From Apus apus (lineage: Eukaryota > Chordata > Aves > Apodiformes > Apodidae), in contig NC_067282.1 of NCBI RefSeq assembly GCF_020740795.1, positions 152,754,858 to 152,818,857 of the forward strand: a stretch of DNA of 64,000 nucleotides, written 5' to 3'. The position numbers and the translations under genes were made by a program. Below, piece by piece: positions 20,788 through 34,400 of the stretch (position 1 is its first letter; each line of letters opens with the position of its first letter). A model generated the notes under the pieces. That model was not told the DNA's origin. It did not search any database and saw nothing but the letters and a program-made list of their open reading frames with translations.

Positions 20788-21169
20788 TAACTTATAGCTA
20801 CAGTCATCGGTACCTATGTGGCTTGCTCTCTTCCTTACAGTGTTGTGTGTGGGTGTGACAGGTCTTGCTGGTGAAACCCTCTGTTCCTCCAGAGCAGGGG
20901 GTTACACCTTGCAGCAGGCAAACCTCTTGTAAAAGTGGCCTGAGCCCTTGCAGCAGAGTTAAAAGCACAAGGTCTTTGTCCAGTTGCCTTTGCTGAGCTT
21001 TGGCACTGGATTATGGCTTGGAGTTAAAAGTAGAAATTCAGATTATTGGATTTTTTTTGTGGGCAAAATATGTATTGTTCCCCTTGATGCAGGCCATCTG
21101 GAAAGTTGCAGAAGGCAGGTAGAGTTTGGAAGGCAATATTCCCGTACAGGCTCCTGGTAGCACATGGCA

Positions 21170-21560
21170 GGAAGTCACACGTGGATTGAACCAAAACCAG
21201 GCGGCAAGGCGGCTGCTTTGACGGCGCAGACGTGCACCCTGGTGTCGGAGCTGCAGAGAGGGGCGCAGCGAGGAGAGGACGGGTCCTCTTGGTCGGCTGA
21301 GACCTGGACTAGCTGGCGGAGGCGTCGGGATCACGGCGATCTTTCCTCTTCAGTTCAGGCTTCTGACGGCAGGCGGCAAGCGAGCCTCTTCCCTCTCCCC
21401 GCTCCAGCCTTCCCCGTCAGCCTGCATCGCTGACTCCCTGGGGAAGAAGGAGCCTTTCCCCGGCAAAGGTGGGGGTGGCTTTGAGGATGACCGCTGTGCC
21501 GCAGAGCCTGGTGCCTCCGTGGGGAGTTGTGATAAGGCACCAGGTACAGCCAAGAGAGGG
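21170..21560. promoter_or_regulatory. CpG-rich patch downstream of TAB1
   Basis: About 400 bp carries many more CpGs than its flanks (for example GACGGCGCAGACGTGC and GGAGGCGTCGGGATCACGG). It is about 0.4 kb past the TAB1 3' end. It may be a small orphan CpG island or promoter of an unannotated transcript. No exon is recognised. Confidence 0.4.
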
Positions 21561-22691
21561 CTAGAGGAGATTACAGGAGAAAGGGCAAGTGAGGGAACTG
21601 GCCTCTGTTCTTTCCCGGATTGTTTTTGGTCCCAGCCTGGTCACCTTGGGAAGGAGAAGGGGGATGGGATGCGATTAGGAAGAAGTAGCAGAAGATGCTA
21701 CAGTCAAGGCCAGTGTGTAGCCAAGCCTGGTGGTCGCAGGTTTGAGGCATTTGGGGTGTGCCAGCTTAGAAGAGCAGAGGGGATTTATCCCTTTGGATAA
21801 ACGAAATAGTACTGAGTGCCCTGAGGCAAAATACCTGCTTCCTCCAAAGGCACAACAGACATCCCTTGCATGTCAGTGGGTGGCTCTTGGGCACTGCCCC
21901 CTCTGGCTCCCGTTGGCACGGCTTTGCCCTGGGGGGGTTCGTCTGAATCTTATGGGGCTGTGGGTTGCTGGGCTACCTGCACAAGCTGGCATTTCCCTGC
22001 CCTCCTGTAGTTCCCAGGAAGTCTGGGTGTGCTGAACGTGCCGGCACACGCACCTACTGTCGAGACCCTTCCAGCCCTGCCAGGGAAGTGTCATTCAGTG
22101 GCATGGGAAAAAGGCAGCAAGGGTTGTGTGAGGTTTGGTGCCTTGTCCCCAAGGCTGACCTAGGCACGGTCTGGCAGTCCCTCACCCGTGTCCTCTGCCC
22201 TTGCCTCTGCCCTGCAAGGAGCAGGGAGTTCAGGTATCTGAGCCCAGCTGGCCTTGTTGTCCAGGACCGCTCCAAAATGTTGTTTGACCTGGGGATCTTG
22301 TTCTTTGTCCAGATTGTTCTGTGACTGTTTAATAGGATGGTTTGATCCCATTACGGGCTAAAAGGAGTTGAAGAGGTTTCATCCTATTCTGCATTCCCTA
22401 ACTTGGCATGGATTTCAATAGCTGTATAATAAACAAGTTTTTCTTGCTTATTCCCCCATCCCATTTATCTGAGGTATTTGCTAACTTACACAGAGAACAG
22501 TTCCAATGGGAAGTATTCCAGCATGTGGATGCTCCAGAGAAAAATACAAGAATTGCCAAATGCACTTATATAAAGCAGATCATGCAAAATAAACTTATCC
22601 ATTGGCATAATTACCAGTTTATGAAGTACAAAAAAAATAAAGTGGGTAGGAGTGAGTGGATCACACTGAGCTGTGTCTCTACAGCCACTGG

Positions 22692-22706
22692 AAAAAAAAA
22701 AAAAAA
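22692..22706 (+). repeat. Poly(A) run, 15 nt
   Basis: An uninterrupted A15 run in intergenic DNA. Confidence 0.9.
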
Positions 22707-25700
22707 GATGAGGAAAATAGGAATTTTTGTACATGCTGTGTAAGCCATAGCTTAGGAGTCCAGGTCAAAGAAAGAGTCTGAATGTTGCATACAGAGGATG
22801 AAGGCTTGTGAGTGAATGTTGGCATTTAATATTGTCCTTAGGGAGCGATGGGAAGATGCAGGCTGTAAGAGCAGTGGAAAAACCTCCCCTTTAAAATGAA
22901 GGAGTGGATGGAAGAGGACAGAACCAGAGTGATCTGGTGAAACAAGAGCAGGGGCCTTTTGGCAGTGTAGTGAAATTCAAAACCACTCAAAATGTAAAGT
23001 CCTAGTTAGAAAGAGAGAATAGTGCAGCTATGCCCCACAAGGCTGCTGGAGAGGCACTGGCAAATGAAGATCTGAACATGCAAAGTAAATCTGCCATAAA
23101 GGCAGATAATCTAATTTTTCAAGAACTAAATCCTTGTAAGACAAGGGTAGAAATGAGAAGCCCTGTGCCTGGAACACAGCAGTAGGGATGCTCCTCATGC
23201 CCCTGAGCTGCGGGCACGGGCTGGGGATCATTAGAGGTGCTCAGGCTGTGACTGGTGAAACAGGCTGGGAGAAGGTCCTGGTCCCAGTGCTCATGGATAG
23301 GCAGCAAGGTGGGTATGTAGCTGAGCTGAAGTGGCATGCTGAGGATTTAGCAGGGCTGAAGATGCTGCAAGAACTTCTGATGCTCTTGGGGGAGGACCAA
23401 AACCATATGCACCTTGCTGCACATGAAGGGCGTGGAGAAAGCCCAGTAAAGCTTAGAAAGGGCTTTGTAGACTCCTGCTGCCTTTGAATACCTTCAGAAA
23501 GAGTTGACTGAAAGAGGAGGCAGTGTCAGGGCTGGTTTCAGTACAGAGCTTGGGCTTGTGTGGCTCTGGAGCCAAAGTGGTGCCTCTGTCCTGAACCATT
23601 CCTGAACACCTTCTCTTGGTTTGCTTTCCTGCTCCTTCACAAATCACTGTTATCTGCTCACCAGGTGGAGTTGCCTGGGTGGGAGACAAGAGGTACCCCA
23701 TCATCCCTCCTATCCCAAATTTTCTGTCCCTCCTGGCTTCTCCTCCCCTGAAAAATGTCTCGCTCAGCCTGGGGGGGAGCACCCACTGCCAGGGCAGGGG
23801 GCTCAGCCAGTATTGGCAAGATGCTCTTGCTGGCTGTTTTCTGCACCTTCTGCCCTTCATACATCTTGTGGTCCAAGGAGAAATGCGGGGGAGGGCTCTG
23901 CAGCACTGGGAAAGGGCCATTTCCAAACAATGCTATGCAGGTTCATGGCCATCCCAGCCTGGGGTGGAAATAAGCCATCAGAGGGAGACCTGAAAATTCC
24001 CAGACTGCTTTTGGAGTACGAAGGTCTGCAGCCACAGGGGACCCTTCAATTCTACCGAAATCTGAGGTCCTCAGTGTCCCTGCGGCTGAAGGATCACTGG
24101 AGACTTTTTTATTTTAAGCTCTCCATTAGCTGAGCAGCACACCCATTTATAACAAAATCTTTAAATAGCGGAAGGATAGTCAGGCAGGGTCACGGCTGGC
24201 AGTGAGCGCTCAGCTCCAGTACACCAGCTGTGGGCAAGTCACACAGGGCTTGGGTTTTCTTCAGCAGCTGAGACAGCAGCTGAAGGTAATGTGGGCTGAT
24301 TTGTTCTCATTCACATCTTACTTCACACTTGGTTGCTTTTTGGCACACCTGGACTTTTCAATAGGGAAGAGGCACATGGTGAGCAAGTGCCACTCAGTGC
24401 TACGAATACTCCCTGGACCATGCAAAGGAAATGCAGCATCCTTGACCAGAATCTCTGCTCCCTCAGATGCCCTTTGTGTATGTTCCTCTCCCTTGTCCCC
24501 TTTTTCTTTCACCATGTTAAGGTTTTGAGAGTGTTTGGAGATAGAAGAAAAAAATGCTGCAGTTGGGCCTCCTTTCAGCATGGGGCAGAGAAAGCCATAG
24601 CTGAAGGGTGAAGCTGCCTAAAATATAAAAGTATTTTTTTAATTTGAGAGCTAATAGATGGTTGTTTATATATAATAGTCTGATTTTTTCCCTCCCTAGA
24701 AATTCTGAGGAAGGGCTTTGGAGTAATCCTGTGTATTTCACTACTCAAGTGACTCAACTTTCTCTGGTTAAGAGCGTCGCTGGCATCCTAAAACATCAGT
24801 GCTGTTAATGTGAGTTGTAAATAAACCACCAGGGATGGGTTAGGTATTTTGAATCCTATAGCCCTTTCTGTAAGCATAGGAATGCTATTCAGAGAATTCT
24901 GGCTAAAATTCAGCGTGAGTACTTACACTCTGCCAACTCCAATCCCCTCCTGGAGTTTCAAATGGAAACAATATTTATCTTCACTTCCCGTCTTAACTAT
25001 TGTGTGTTGTCACTGTAGGTTGCTAAACAACTGCTCTCTCATCGGTGGCTGCATTTTGCTGGCGAATAAAGTGAGCCCCATGTGCATATGAACCAAAAAG
25101 CTATTTGGAGTCCTTGCACAAGAACCCCAAGATACATGTAAGCTGTTAATATTTATTATGTTGAGCTGAGAACATCTCTGAAGATGGAGGGATTAGAGTA
25201 ACTGAGTTCAGGCTGTTGAACAGCCAGAGAGAACGGGAGAGAAAACAGATGCCCTGAAGGAATAAGAGCAAAAAGCATGAGGAATTTTCTGCATGCAGGA
25301 TTAGACTCCAGTGGAGCATGGAAAGAAAAAGCCTGGGAATGCTCTGGAGAGCCAGGGCAGATAGGATGGATACAGCTTGATGGCTTCTTGCTCAGAGGTG
25401 ACTCTTCCCCGCTCCGCGTCCCCCAGATGAGCAGCAGCTTAACCACGGGCTCTCTGGGCTGCCAACCGCAGGAGCCCTGTGAGAAGGGACCCGGTCACAG
25501 CATGAGGAGGGTTGGACGAGGTGCTTCCAAGGCATGTCAGAGAGGTCTCCTGGGCCGTGCAATGCTTGGGCCTGGCCCTCTCTCTGCTAGGTGTTTCAGG
25601 AGTCTCCTAACCTGTTTTCGCTTTTTGCCTCATCTGCCAAGAACAGTGTGACCTAGAAACTCTGCATTTCTTCTGCGGGTGTTGCCTGAGCCGGGCAAAG

Positions 25701-28381
25701 AGCTTTTCTCTGTCTTATAAAAAACAAGTGGCAGTGGGGAGCAACACTAGCTCCTTTCTTCAGAGCAAGGTCTTTCAGCAAAACACCTGCTTTGATATCC
25801 AAAGGACTGGCAGCAAGGAAAGGCAAGGCTCAGAGAGTCAGAGGGCTCTGGAAGGGCAGCCAACCCTACACCTCTCCATTTGGGAGCTACGGAAACATCT
25901 CCGAACAAAGCCCTTCTAGTTTCCACAGCATTAAGGTGGCCAGCAGCCACTAAAACATCTCAGGAAGCCACTGTGTTGGTTTCCAAAAGCACCCACATGC
26001 CCAGTCATCCAAAGGTGAGGTTCCTAGAGGTAGTTGGGCATTTCCGAACACGCAGCGCAGAGCTCCCAACCAAAGCAAAACTGGGCTAATGCTGCCACCT
26101 CAAACCTCTGATGAGAGCTGGTTGCTTTGGAAAATTCAGGACTCCTTTTAAAGTACCGGGATCAAAGCTGAGCTGTTAGTGGTTTCATGCATCAGCGATT
26201 CGGAAAGTCCCTTGCTGCAGCCAACAGCAGCTGGCAATGGAAGCAAAACAGGTAGCCACTCTCCTGAGCCGCAGGCTCCTCCTGCCCTTGTCAGTGCTCG
26301 AGCTGCTTGACCTGTGTCCTGGCTGCAGATGTGCAGCCAAAATACTGGTGCACCCATCACCTCCAAGGCAGCTGGGCAGGGAGAGGGTGATTCCATATCA
26401 CCGTCACACTGATGGGGACTGCAGGAGGAAGGGGGAGAGCCCTGCTGCCTTATCCTCATCAAATCTCCACCCCAGACCTGCTGTGCAAACCCCATGCAAG
26501 GGGCACCAGCCTCCCACATTGGTTCGGCATGGAGGCTGGCCTCAGCCAGCCCTCCTGTGACCCACAGCTTTTTTTATCTGCAATCAGGTGCTGTGTGAAA
26601 AGTGAAGAGGCTCTTCCTTGTTTGAGGCAACAAATGTGCAGAGAAGCAGCCGGAGAGTTCATCCCTAAAACAATTACAGCTCTTAAATGTAAATGAGAGT
26701 CAGGCACTAAGGCCAAATAGCTTTTGGGTATTAATTCTTCATCCAGGTAGTTCAGTAATTTACTGAACTCCCCCCCTAATCCCAGTGTATTCTGGAGCCA
26801 AATCTGCTTTTCCTTATTGCTCCTGTCATTAGCTCTTCCAGGAGTTTTCAGCTGCTGCAGTGAGAAATATCCAAAATAGCTCCACAGGAGACTTCTTCGA
26901 GATATGAAGCCTTGAAAAAAACAACGGGGAAAAAAAATGGCTAGATGGGAAATGGAAAAGGTGAGGAGACAAAACCAACATGCAGTCAATAAAAGCTTTC
27001 AGAGAAGAGATAAAAGCAACAAAACACAGAATGGCTTACTGCTCGCTAAAGGTGTGATGGGAATGAAAAGAGCTTTTGCAAATGTCTGGAGGGGGAAAGA
27101 AATTAGAGGAGAAGTGTATCCATTAGCAAATGAGTGTGTGAGTGTAGTATTCATGGCAGCAAATATCTGAGCTGCAAAAGTGTGTAATTTTTATTTCTAT
27201 CTGCCTTTATCTGCCTCTCAAAATTTGAGAATTTTGGATAGCAAGGAAGTAATTAAGACCTAATAAAGCAGCTTGTGCCTGCTGCTGCAAGTGAGGAAGG
27301 TGGCACCATCCCTCCCAAACTCTGCAGGGCTGTTCATCTGGATAAAGTTCCTCAGTGTTTGCAGAACTGCAGCTTGAGTCAGCAGTAAAAAACCCAAACA
27401 GAGACAGCACCTTGACAGAAATAAGGTACAATATTCAGTGATTTCACCGAGATTGCCTATCAGCTGGTGCCCTTCACCACAGGACTTCACTGAAGTCACT
27501 GAGGTCTTTCAGCTGTTTGGCACCAAGGGACCCTTACTGTCATCTCCCTGACCCCCAGCAATGCATCCCTTGGAGGGGTGTAAGAGGATTATGCTGCGCC
27601 TGGAAGCAAGGTGGGCGGCCAAATGTGCCTGCTATTTGCAGCTGCCACTGCCAATCCCACCACAAAGTGGCTGTTAATTGTTATGCTTGGCACCTCCCGG
27701 CAGCCTGGCTACATCTGGTCGGGCCACCTGCCAAGCGTGCGAGCAAGTGTGTAGTTCTGGGGAGACACGCTGTCCTGCTAATGGTCTTCTGAGGAGCTTT
27801 AAGGAGGCTGGGGACTTGCAGCTCTCCAAGCAGGAGAAGCATTTCACTCTCCTCTGATTAGACCAAGCTCTCCAACTGGGGGCACTGGAGCAGGGCTGCA
27901 ATTTCTGGAGTAAGGAACGGCTCCACAGGCTGTTTGGCAAACCTGCTGTGGGCGGAGGGAGGGACATGGTTTAGCAGGACCCTCCATCCCCAAGCAGGGG
28001 AACTGGGAGACACACTCCTGTGCTGAGCCTTTTGCCTCAGCTTCTCCCGCACCCCATGGCTGGATGTGTGCCGGTTTTGTGGCTTGCAGGGTGGCCAATA
28101 CCCAGTGACACAAACCAAGATGTGGGACAGGGGACACATGTGAGGTCCAAGTGTTAGCCAGGCTCCACATCCACTGGGAAAGCCAACTTCATGCCCGTAG
28201 CATGGAAATGAGGGTAGTTTCCAGAAGAGCAGCCACAGCTAGCGAAGATCAAGGGATGAGAGAACAATATGTAGTGACAAACTTTGTTTCAGAGGTGGCT
28301 GATGTTTACTGAACCACAGGAGTGTGGCAGCTTCCAGAGGAAATTTCAGCAGAGAATATAAGTATTTCTGTATTTATGGGG

Positions 28382-28410
28382 AAAAAAAAAAAAAAGAAAA
28401 GAAAAAGAAA
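28382..28410 (+). repeat. A-rich tract
   Basis: A14 followed by AAAAG-type units. It lies directly before the TATA-like motif at 28421. Confidence 0.9.
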
Positions 28411-31400
28411 ATTGGCATGGCTATAAATACAGGCGTGTGAAAACACGCTGCCTGGAGGACCCGGGCTGCAATGATAAATGACTGCTGAGTGCTATTTAGG
28501 GCACAGAGGCCTAAAGAAGTGCCAGCAAACTAAGTATCTAGTCAAGTCTTGGCATCTTCACTAAAGAGTTCAAAGGAGGATGGCAAAGGGAGCTGCTCCA
28601 GGCTTCCTACTGATCTGGGGCTGGTGAAGTCCTCATGCTTGAAGATAGCTCCAAGAGGCATGAGCTGCAGCAGTGTCACTGCAGAAGCTCCCCCAGGCAG
28701 CAAGGCTGGCTTCGTGATGGCCTCATTAGAAGGCATGTTCACTACACAGCATTAAGTGGATCATCTGGGATAGGGACATGGCCAGGAGGTAGCACAAAAG
28801 CAGGCTGTGCCATGTGGACTTGGTGGGAACAACCCACTAAACATTAGTAAAATATAATGGGCATCAAAACCAAAAAGGTTTTGGTGGGACACCCTGTGAT
28901 GGACAGCCTCTGGTGAGGAAGCTCTACAGGGCTGGGCTGTCCAAGCAGCCTGGTCCACCAATTGCTCCGTGCCCAATTCAATCCCTCCATCTATTTCTGC
29001 TAGTGCAATCAAAAAACCAAGTCATGGAAGTGTTTTCAAATCGGAATGATTCCATGGCCAAGCACCAACAAAATTTTGACTTTTTAGCCCCATCTGGTAT
29101 GTAAACACATTTCAAAGGGCTGCAGCGGAGGAGGGGAAGGAATCTCCACTCCAAGCCAGCTCCTGCTAGCTGGGAGTAGCGACAGCACTCCCCAGGTACC
29201 GGCCCTTCTGTGGAAAGGTGCTGCTCCTGGTCTGCAGGGAAGAGGGTAAGGAAAAGGCTCTGGAGTTTGATGTTTGAACTGGTCTCAGACTGCTGAGGTC
29301 ACAGCTTTATCACCAGTGGGTGGAACTCTGCAGCATCCCTGTCCTCCCACCTGCCCACTGGCTGCCCTTCGGCTCTTTTGGAGGAACCAGAGGAAACCAG
29401 ATTGAGGACCTGAGCTGGGCTGAAAAATAACCTGGGGAAAAAAGAAATTTAAAGAAAAAAGGGATTTTTTTCAGCCAGATCAGTTCCCCAGCTGGGCTTG
29501 GTGAATAGACTTATGTGCAGCCTTGCTGCTCATGGTGCTCAGTTTTGGAGCCATTCCCACCGCGGGGGTTGTACTGTGGACGGCGGGCTGGAGAGGCTCA
29601 GAGGGGGCCTGGGAAACATGAGCAAGATGAAGCAAACTCTGCTCAGCCTTACTGAGCTGGTACCTCGCAGGGACCGCTCACAGGAGCAGGCAGAGTGAGT
29701 TTCACATCTCCGAGGACTGGGGGAAACTGGAGAGGAGCCAGCGTGGGTTATGGCAGGGTGGTGGTGTGGATGAAAATGGATTTTGCTATCTTAAGGGTAG
29801 GAAAGGGCTGCAGAGAGGAGGATAGAGAGGGATAGTACAGGCACAGAAAACAGAGGAAGGCCTGAGTGACTGTCCACGCTGCTTGCCCTAGTCTTGGCCA
29901 CTCAGAGTGGTGGCCAAGGTGCCCAGGGCTTCCTGCCATCCAGTGTCTCTGAGGGCTGGCACTTGCCTGGTAGCCAGCAGCTGGGGAGGGCTGCAGTGTG
30001 CTAGCATGGGCTTGGCAGGCTGAGGACTACAAAATGGATTCAGTCCATTTCTAATAGCTGAGACCTGAGGAAGGACATGCAGACATTCCCATTGTTGGCA
30101 TCCCAGTTTCTGCAGAGCCAAGGACGGAGCTCCTTGGTCTCCTGCAATTCTCAGTTCCCACACAATGGCTGTATCTGTTTGCAGAAATGTGCAGCAATGC
30201 CTCACTCATCCCCTGCTCCCTAGCTCTCCTCTTGAATCCCCAAACACCTCTAGTTTATCACTCCAGCAGCAGTGGCATTCCCAGGAGGGAGCAAGCACCA
30301 TCATTCGCTAACCAAGGCATGTCAGAGAGACACTTTCTCTCCTTGCTCCAGCTATACTGAGCGCATGGGGTGGCTGGAAATGAGAAAGACCAGGGGAGAT
30401 TGGCTCCATGGGGAGCATATCCTCCCCACGGCATTGGCCTGCAGCTCCTGGGGAAGATTGGCAATGGGGATATAGTCAGTTCTGCCTTTTGCATAGGGAA
30501 GGCAGCCAGGGCTCATGGGGAGCTGGCAGGAAGATGGAGGAGCTGAAAGGATGCAGCAGAATTTGCACCGTGTTTACTAAACATGTCTGAAACCTGAGGC
30601 TAAACCATTTATTTATGGTCTGGCTGATGTGCAAAATTTTGACCACAGTGACAGCTGCTAGAGAGAGACCAGACGCCCTTAGAAAGGCCGCCAGTGCAAA
30701 CCCTCTGCTGGCCACATTCCCCCCACACCGGTGCAAAAGGCTGCTACAGCCTTATGCGAATAGCCCTGCTGCACGCAGAAGCTGGTGCAGAAGCAGGAAG
30801 ATGCAAGTGTCTGCAAAGGGAAACTGAGCTCGGAGAGCTGCCCTCAGTTACTTCACAGGGGTCTGAGCCTGTGCGTCTCTCCTGCCCCAAAACATTGTTG
30901 CTTATTCCCAGATACCTGCAAAACATCGTATCTGGCCACGGCATTAAGCAGGTACCTGAATGCAGATGATAATCTGTGAAAGGGGATATGTGGGTGGAAT
31001 GAGGTAGCTGTAAAACCACCACCAAAAACAACAACATGAATCTTGCTAATTTAAGTAAGGCCCTATATTTGTTCACTGATCCATAAGGCCTTGATTAGAC
31101 ATTGGCTAGGAAGACATTTGTTTTAGATTATATGCAGGGAAAATCTTGTGGCTCTGAGAAGCCTTCGCTGTGTATCACTCCCAGGTGTTCAAACACCATG
31201 AATCAGATCCCTTAATATTCTTGTGTTTGGCTTAAAATAAAAAGAAAACAGTACCAGCTCCTTTCCATTTGTGTTCTGCCCCTCCAGCCTCTGAGGTGTC
31301 TCGCGTAGCTTCTCCAGGTGGTTCATTGCAACACCCACGGGCCAAAGCTCCCTGAAGAGAGAAAGGGGCAGAGTAGGGGGAATGCAATCAGGGAATGTTG

Positions 31401-34400
31401 CCTCCTCACCCTGCTCCACAGCTCAGTGCTTTGCCCCATTCCGCCAATGTTAAAAGCAACTTCACCAGGCCTGAGTTTGTTCTGGCCTTAAGGCATCTGT
31501 GGTATTTTGGACACATGCATGTTCCTCCCACCCTTAGATTCCCATGACCCATCTTAGTGGCCGGGAAGGGGCTGCAGCTCTGGCCAGCAGTAGCTCCTGC
31601 AGCTGCTGCTTGGCCTCGAGTGGGCGAGCGCTTCTCCTCAGCACCAGCACATCTGCTCAGCTTTGGCTGCAAGCAATGGGCTTCACACAAGAGATGTGGC
31701 AGCCTGGGGGGACCCAGACTAAAACCAAGCCATGGGAACATCCCTCTGCATCCCCGTCAGCCGCAACCAGGGAAGCAGGGGCCAGGGAAGACCTTTTTAA
31801 ATAGAGTCCACTGATCCCTCTTAAATCTGGAGGAAAGCTCCTCCAACATCGAAAACCTGCCTCCTTTCACCTGCAAGGATTGTTCACTACAGGAAAAACA
31901 GGTTTAAATAAGCAAAAAGAAAAATAAAAGAGCACTCAAAAGGGAAATAGTTCTGCAAATTGAGAACCAAAGAATCCCGGAGGTATTTGAGGCTTGAATG
32001 GCTGAATGAGATGCCATTCTGCGAGGCGAGGCATTCAGGCTAGTTTATTTATTGGAATTGGCATTGAGACACCGCTCAAACTTGCTGCCTGCAGCTACCC
32101 ATCAGCTGGGATCCAGTGGGCTGACAAGGGCATGGCAGGCATGGGGGGATACAGAGCCCTCCTCACTCAGACCCTTCCTTGGGAGGGTTTTCTTCCACGT
32201 GGTGGGCACAGCAGTGAGGGTAGGTGAAGCAGGGGACTGCACGCCCCTCAGCACCCCAGAAATCTATTTCCCTCTGCTCCAGGCATGATTTCCCAAGCTG
32301 GGTACCATTGCATGGGTGGCATTTGGGGTGACCTGTGGGGATAGCACCATCCCTCACTCCCTCAAGCTGTGACATTTCTGGTGTCACGTTGGATGGAGTT
32401 AGAAGAGCTGATCAGCAAGAAAAGCAATCATGCACTGAGTGGTTTGGCCCTCGGCTGATGGTGCATTAAGCACCCCAGGGAAACCCCACTCCGGGGCACC
32501 TGCAAGATGGGGCAGCCTGTGGCAAGTTGCCCCAAATTAATTTGGGAGTTAGCAAAAGGCAGGAGTGGCCTGTCAAACCAGTCTCTCCTAAGATCTTATA
32601 GTGCTTTTAACACCCAGACGTGCCTGGACAAGTTGTCAGCAGGTTCCGGGATGGGATGTAGACCCCATGCAGTGATGCAGGGCTGGGGATGGTGGCCCAA
32701 ACACACTGCTAACTGCTACCTCCCTACACGGGATGCACACAGCTTGGATAACTGGATAACTGCTTTTTCCACTCTGTGGCAAGCAGGAAAGGAACAGTTT
32801 CAGCCCTGGTACAAGACAATGAGGGAAGGAGTCAATACCTCTCCAAGCATCCTTGTTTCCCAGGCACAAGACCCCTCATCAGGCAGGAAGGCTTCCAACA
32901 CCAACCTGCAGAGGGAAAAGGTGCTGGTTTGGAGGCGGGAGGGCTCCAAATATGGGACTCCCCTTGGAGGTACCCATCAGCCCCTCTACTGCTCCGTGAC
33001 TCAAACACAACTGCTGCAGCTGGTGGGGACAAATGGCAGTTGGGGCAGGAAGCAGCAGGAAATGGAAATTAATGGCATGAGGTTTGATGGGTCTACATAG
33101 GACCAGACCACTTTGTTTATGGCCACCAGCTTCTTCATGGTGTCTTGCAGCTCAGAATGTATAAAACAGCCTGTGGGTTACTGCAGCCTGTCAGGACCAG
33201 CCCACAAAAAATAAGGCAGCTGAGAAAGCAAGGAGAATTTTGTTTCCCATCCCCAGCAGTCACTGAGCTGAGCTGCATTCAGAGGAGAGGTCTGGTGGTT
33301 CAAGGTGGAAATAAAGGTGAGCTAAACCCAATCTAGGCTTTGTTTAGCCCTGTTATGCTCCTCTCTCTAGGTCCTTGCTGACACTGTACACTGTTTTCGG
33401 GAATAGTGCCAGACATTTTCCGTGGACACATTCCCAATGGCTTTCCAGATGAAGAGCTGTGATAAAAACCTAACCTGTTATGTTGTAGGGCACTTCCTTT
33501 TTCCCCTCGCATAAGCAGGGAAGGGTATTTATTTGCGATATTTACAGTTGCAAAGGAACATCACCTGGGTGGAACGCCTCACCAAACAAAAAGGAAAACC
33601 CCACAATTAAAATGCAGCTAAAGAAAACACGTGAAACCCGAGATATGGAACAAATCCCAGCTTGAATCATCTGGTTCCAAGACCTGCATGGAGCCCATTG
33701 AGCTTGAGCTAATATCTATTCACAACATGCAAGAAGCAAAGACAAATAGGAATGGCCCGGAGCTAAAGTTACACGGTGCTGCATCCGGAGACGATACCAA
33801 CCCCCTCTTTTGCTCCAGTACTGGCTCAGGGCACTGGCCCCACTCCTCGTGTACGTGCCTCTGGGATGCTGTCACTCTGCTGTCCTTGGAATCCAAAGCC
33901 CTTCACTGGGGAGGGCAGGAGCATCGCCAGTGGGAGCATGCAGTCCTCTGCAAACTTGGAAGCTTTTTGGTGACTAGACCTTGGGCTTGGATGTCCTTGT
34001 GGCCCTGTGGCAGCCCGGCAGTGCCAATGCACGTCGCACCCGGAGGGCTGGCAGTTGCACGGAACACTTTGTGATGTCCTGATCCTTAGCTCATCCCCAC
34101 CGGGGAGCTAGCTGGAGATCCAGCTGCTCCCAGAAGGTATCCCTCCCACAGGATGTAGCCAGAGGGGTAAAATGCAGTGCCCTCTTAGGTCGTGATCCCA
34201 TGGAGGTGGCCCCAGGCACACCATTTAGTTGCCACGCTGCATCCTGGGGCGTGAGATGGAGCATGCCTGGCTGAACCCTGGCTGCAAGGCTTTACAGTTC
34301 CTAATGACAGGCTCATGGGCTGCTTTCCCTGCACCCTTCCAGCTCTGCCGCAGTACCAAAGGAAAGCAGGTTGTACTCATCCCTGTTTTTCTTCCTTGTG

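Larger units (their letters stand above)
20320..20810 (+). other. TAB1: TAB1 3' untranslated region
   Basis: A short 3'UTR with two AATAAA signals. Between them lies a TG-rich tract (20649-20702) that can serve as the GU-rich downstream element of the first site. A second GT-rich stretch (about 20842-20860) follows the second signal. Confidence 0.75.
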
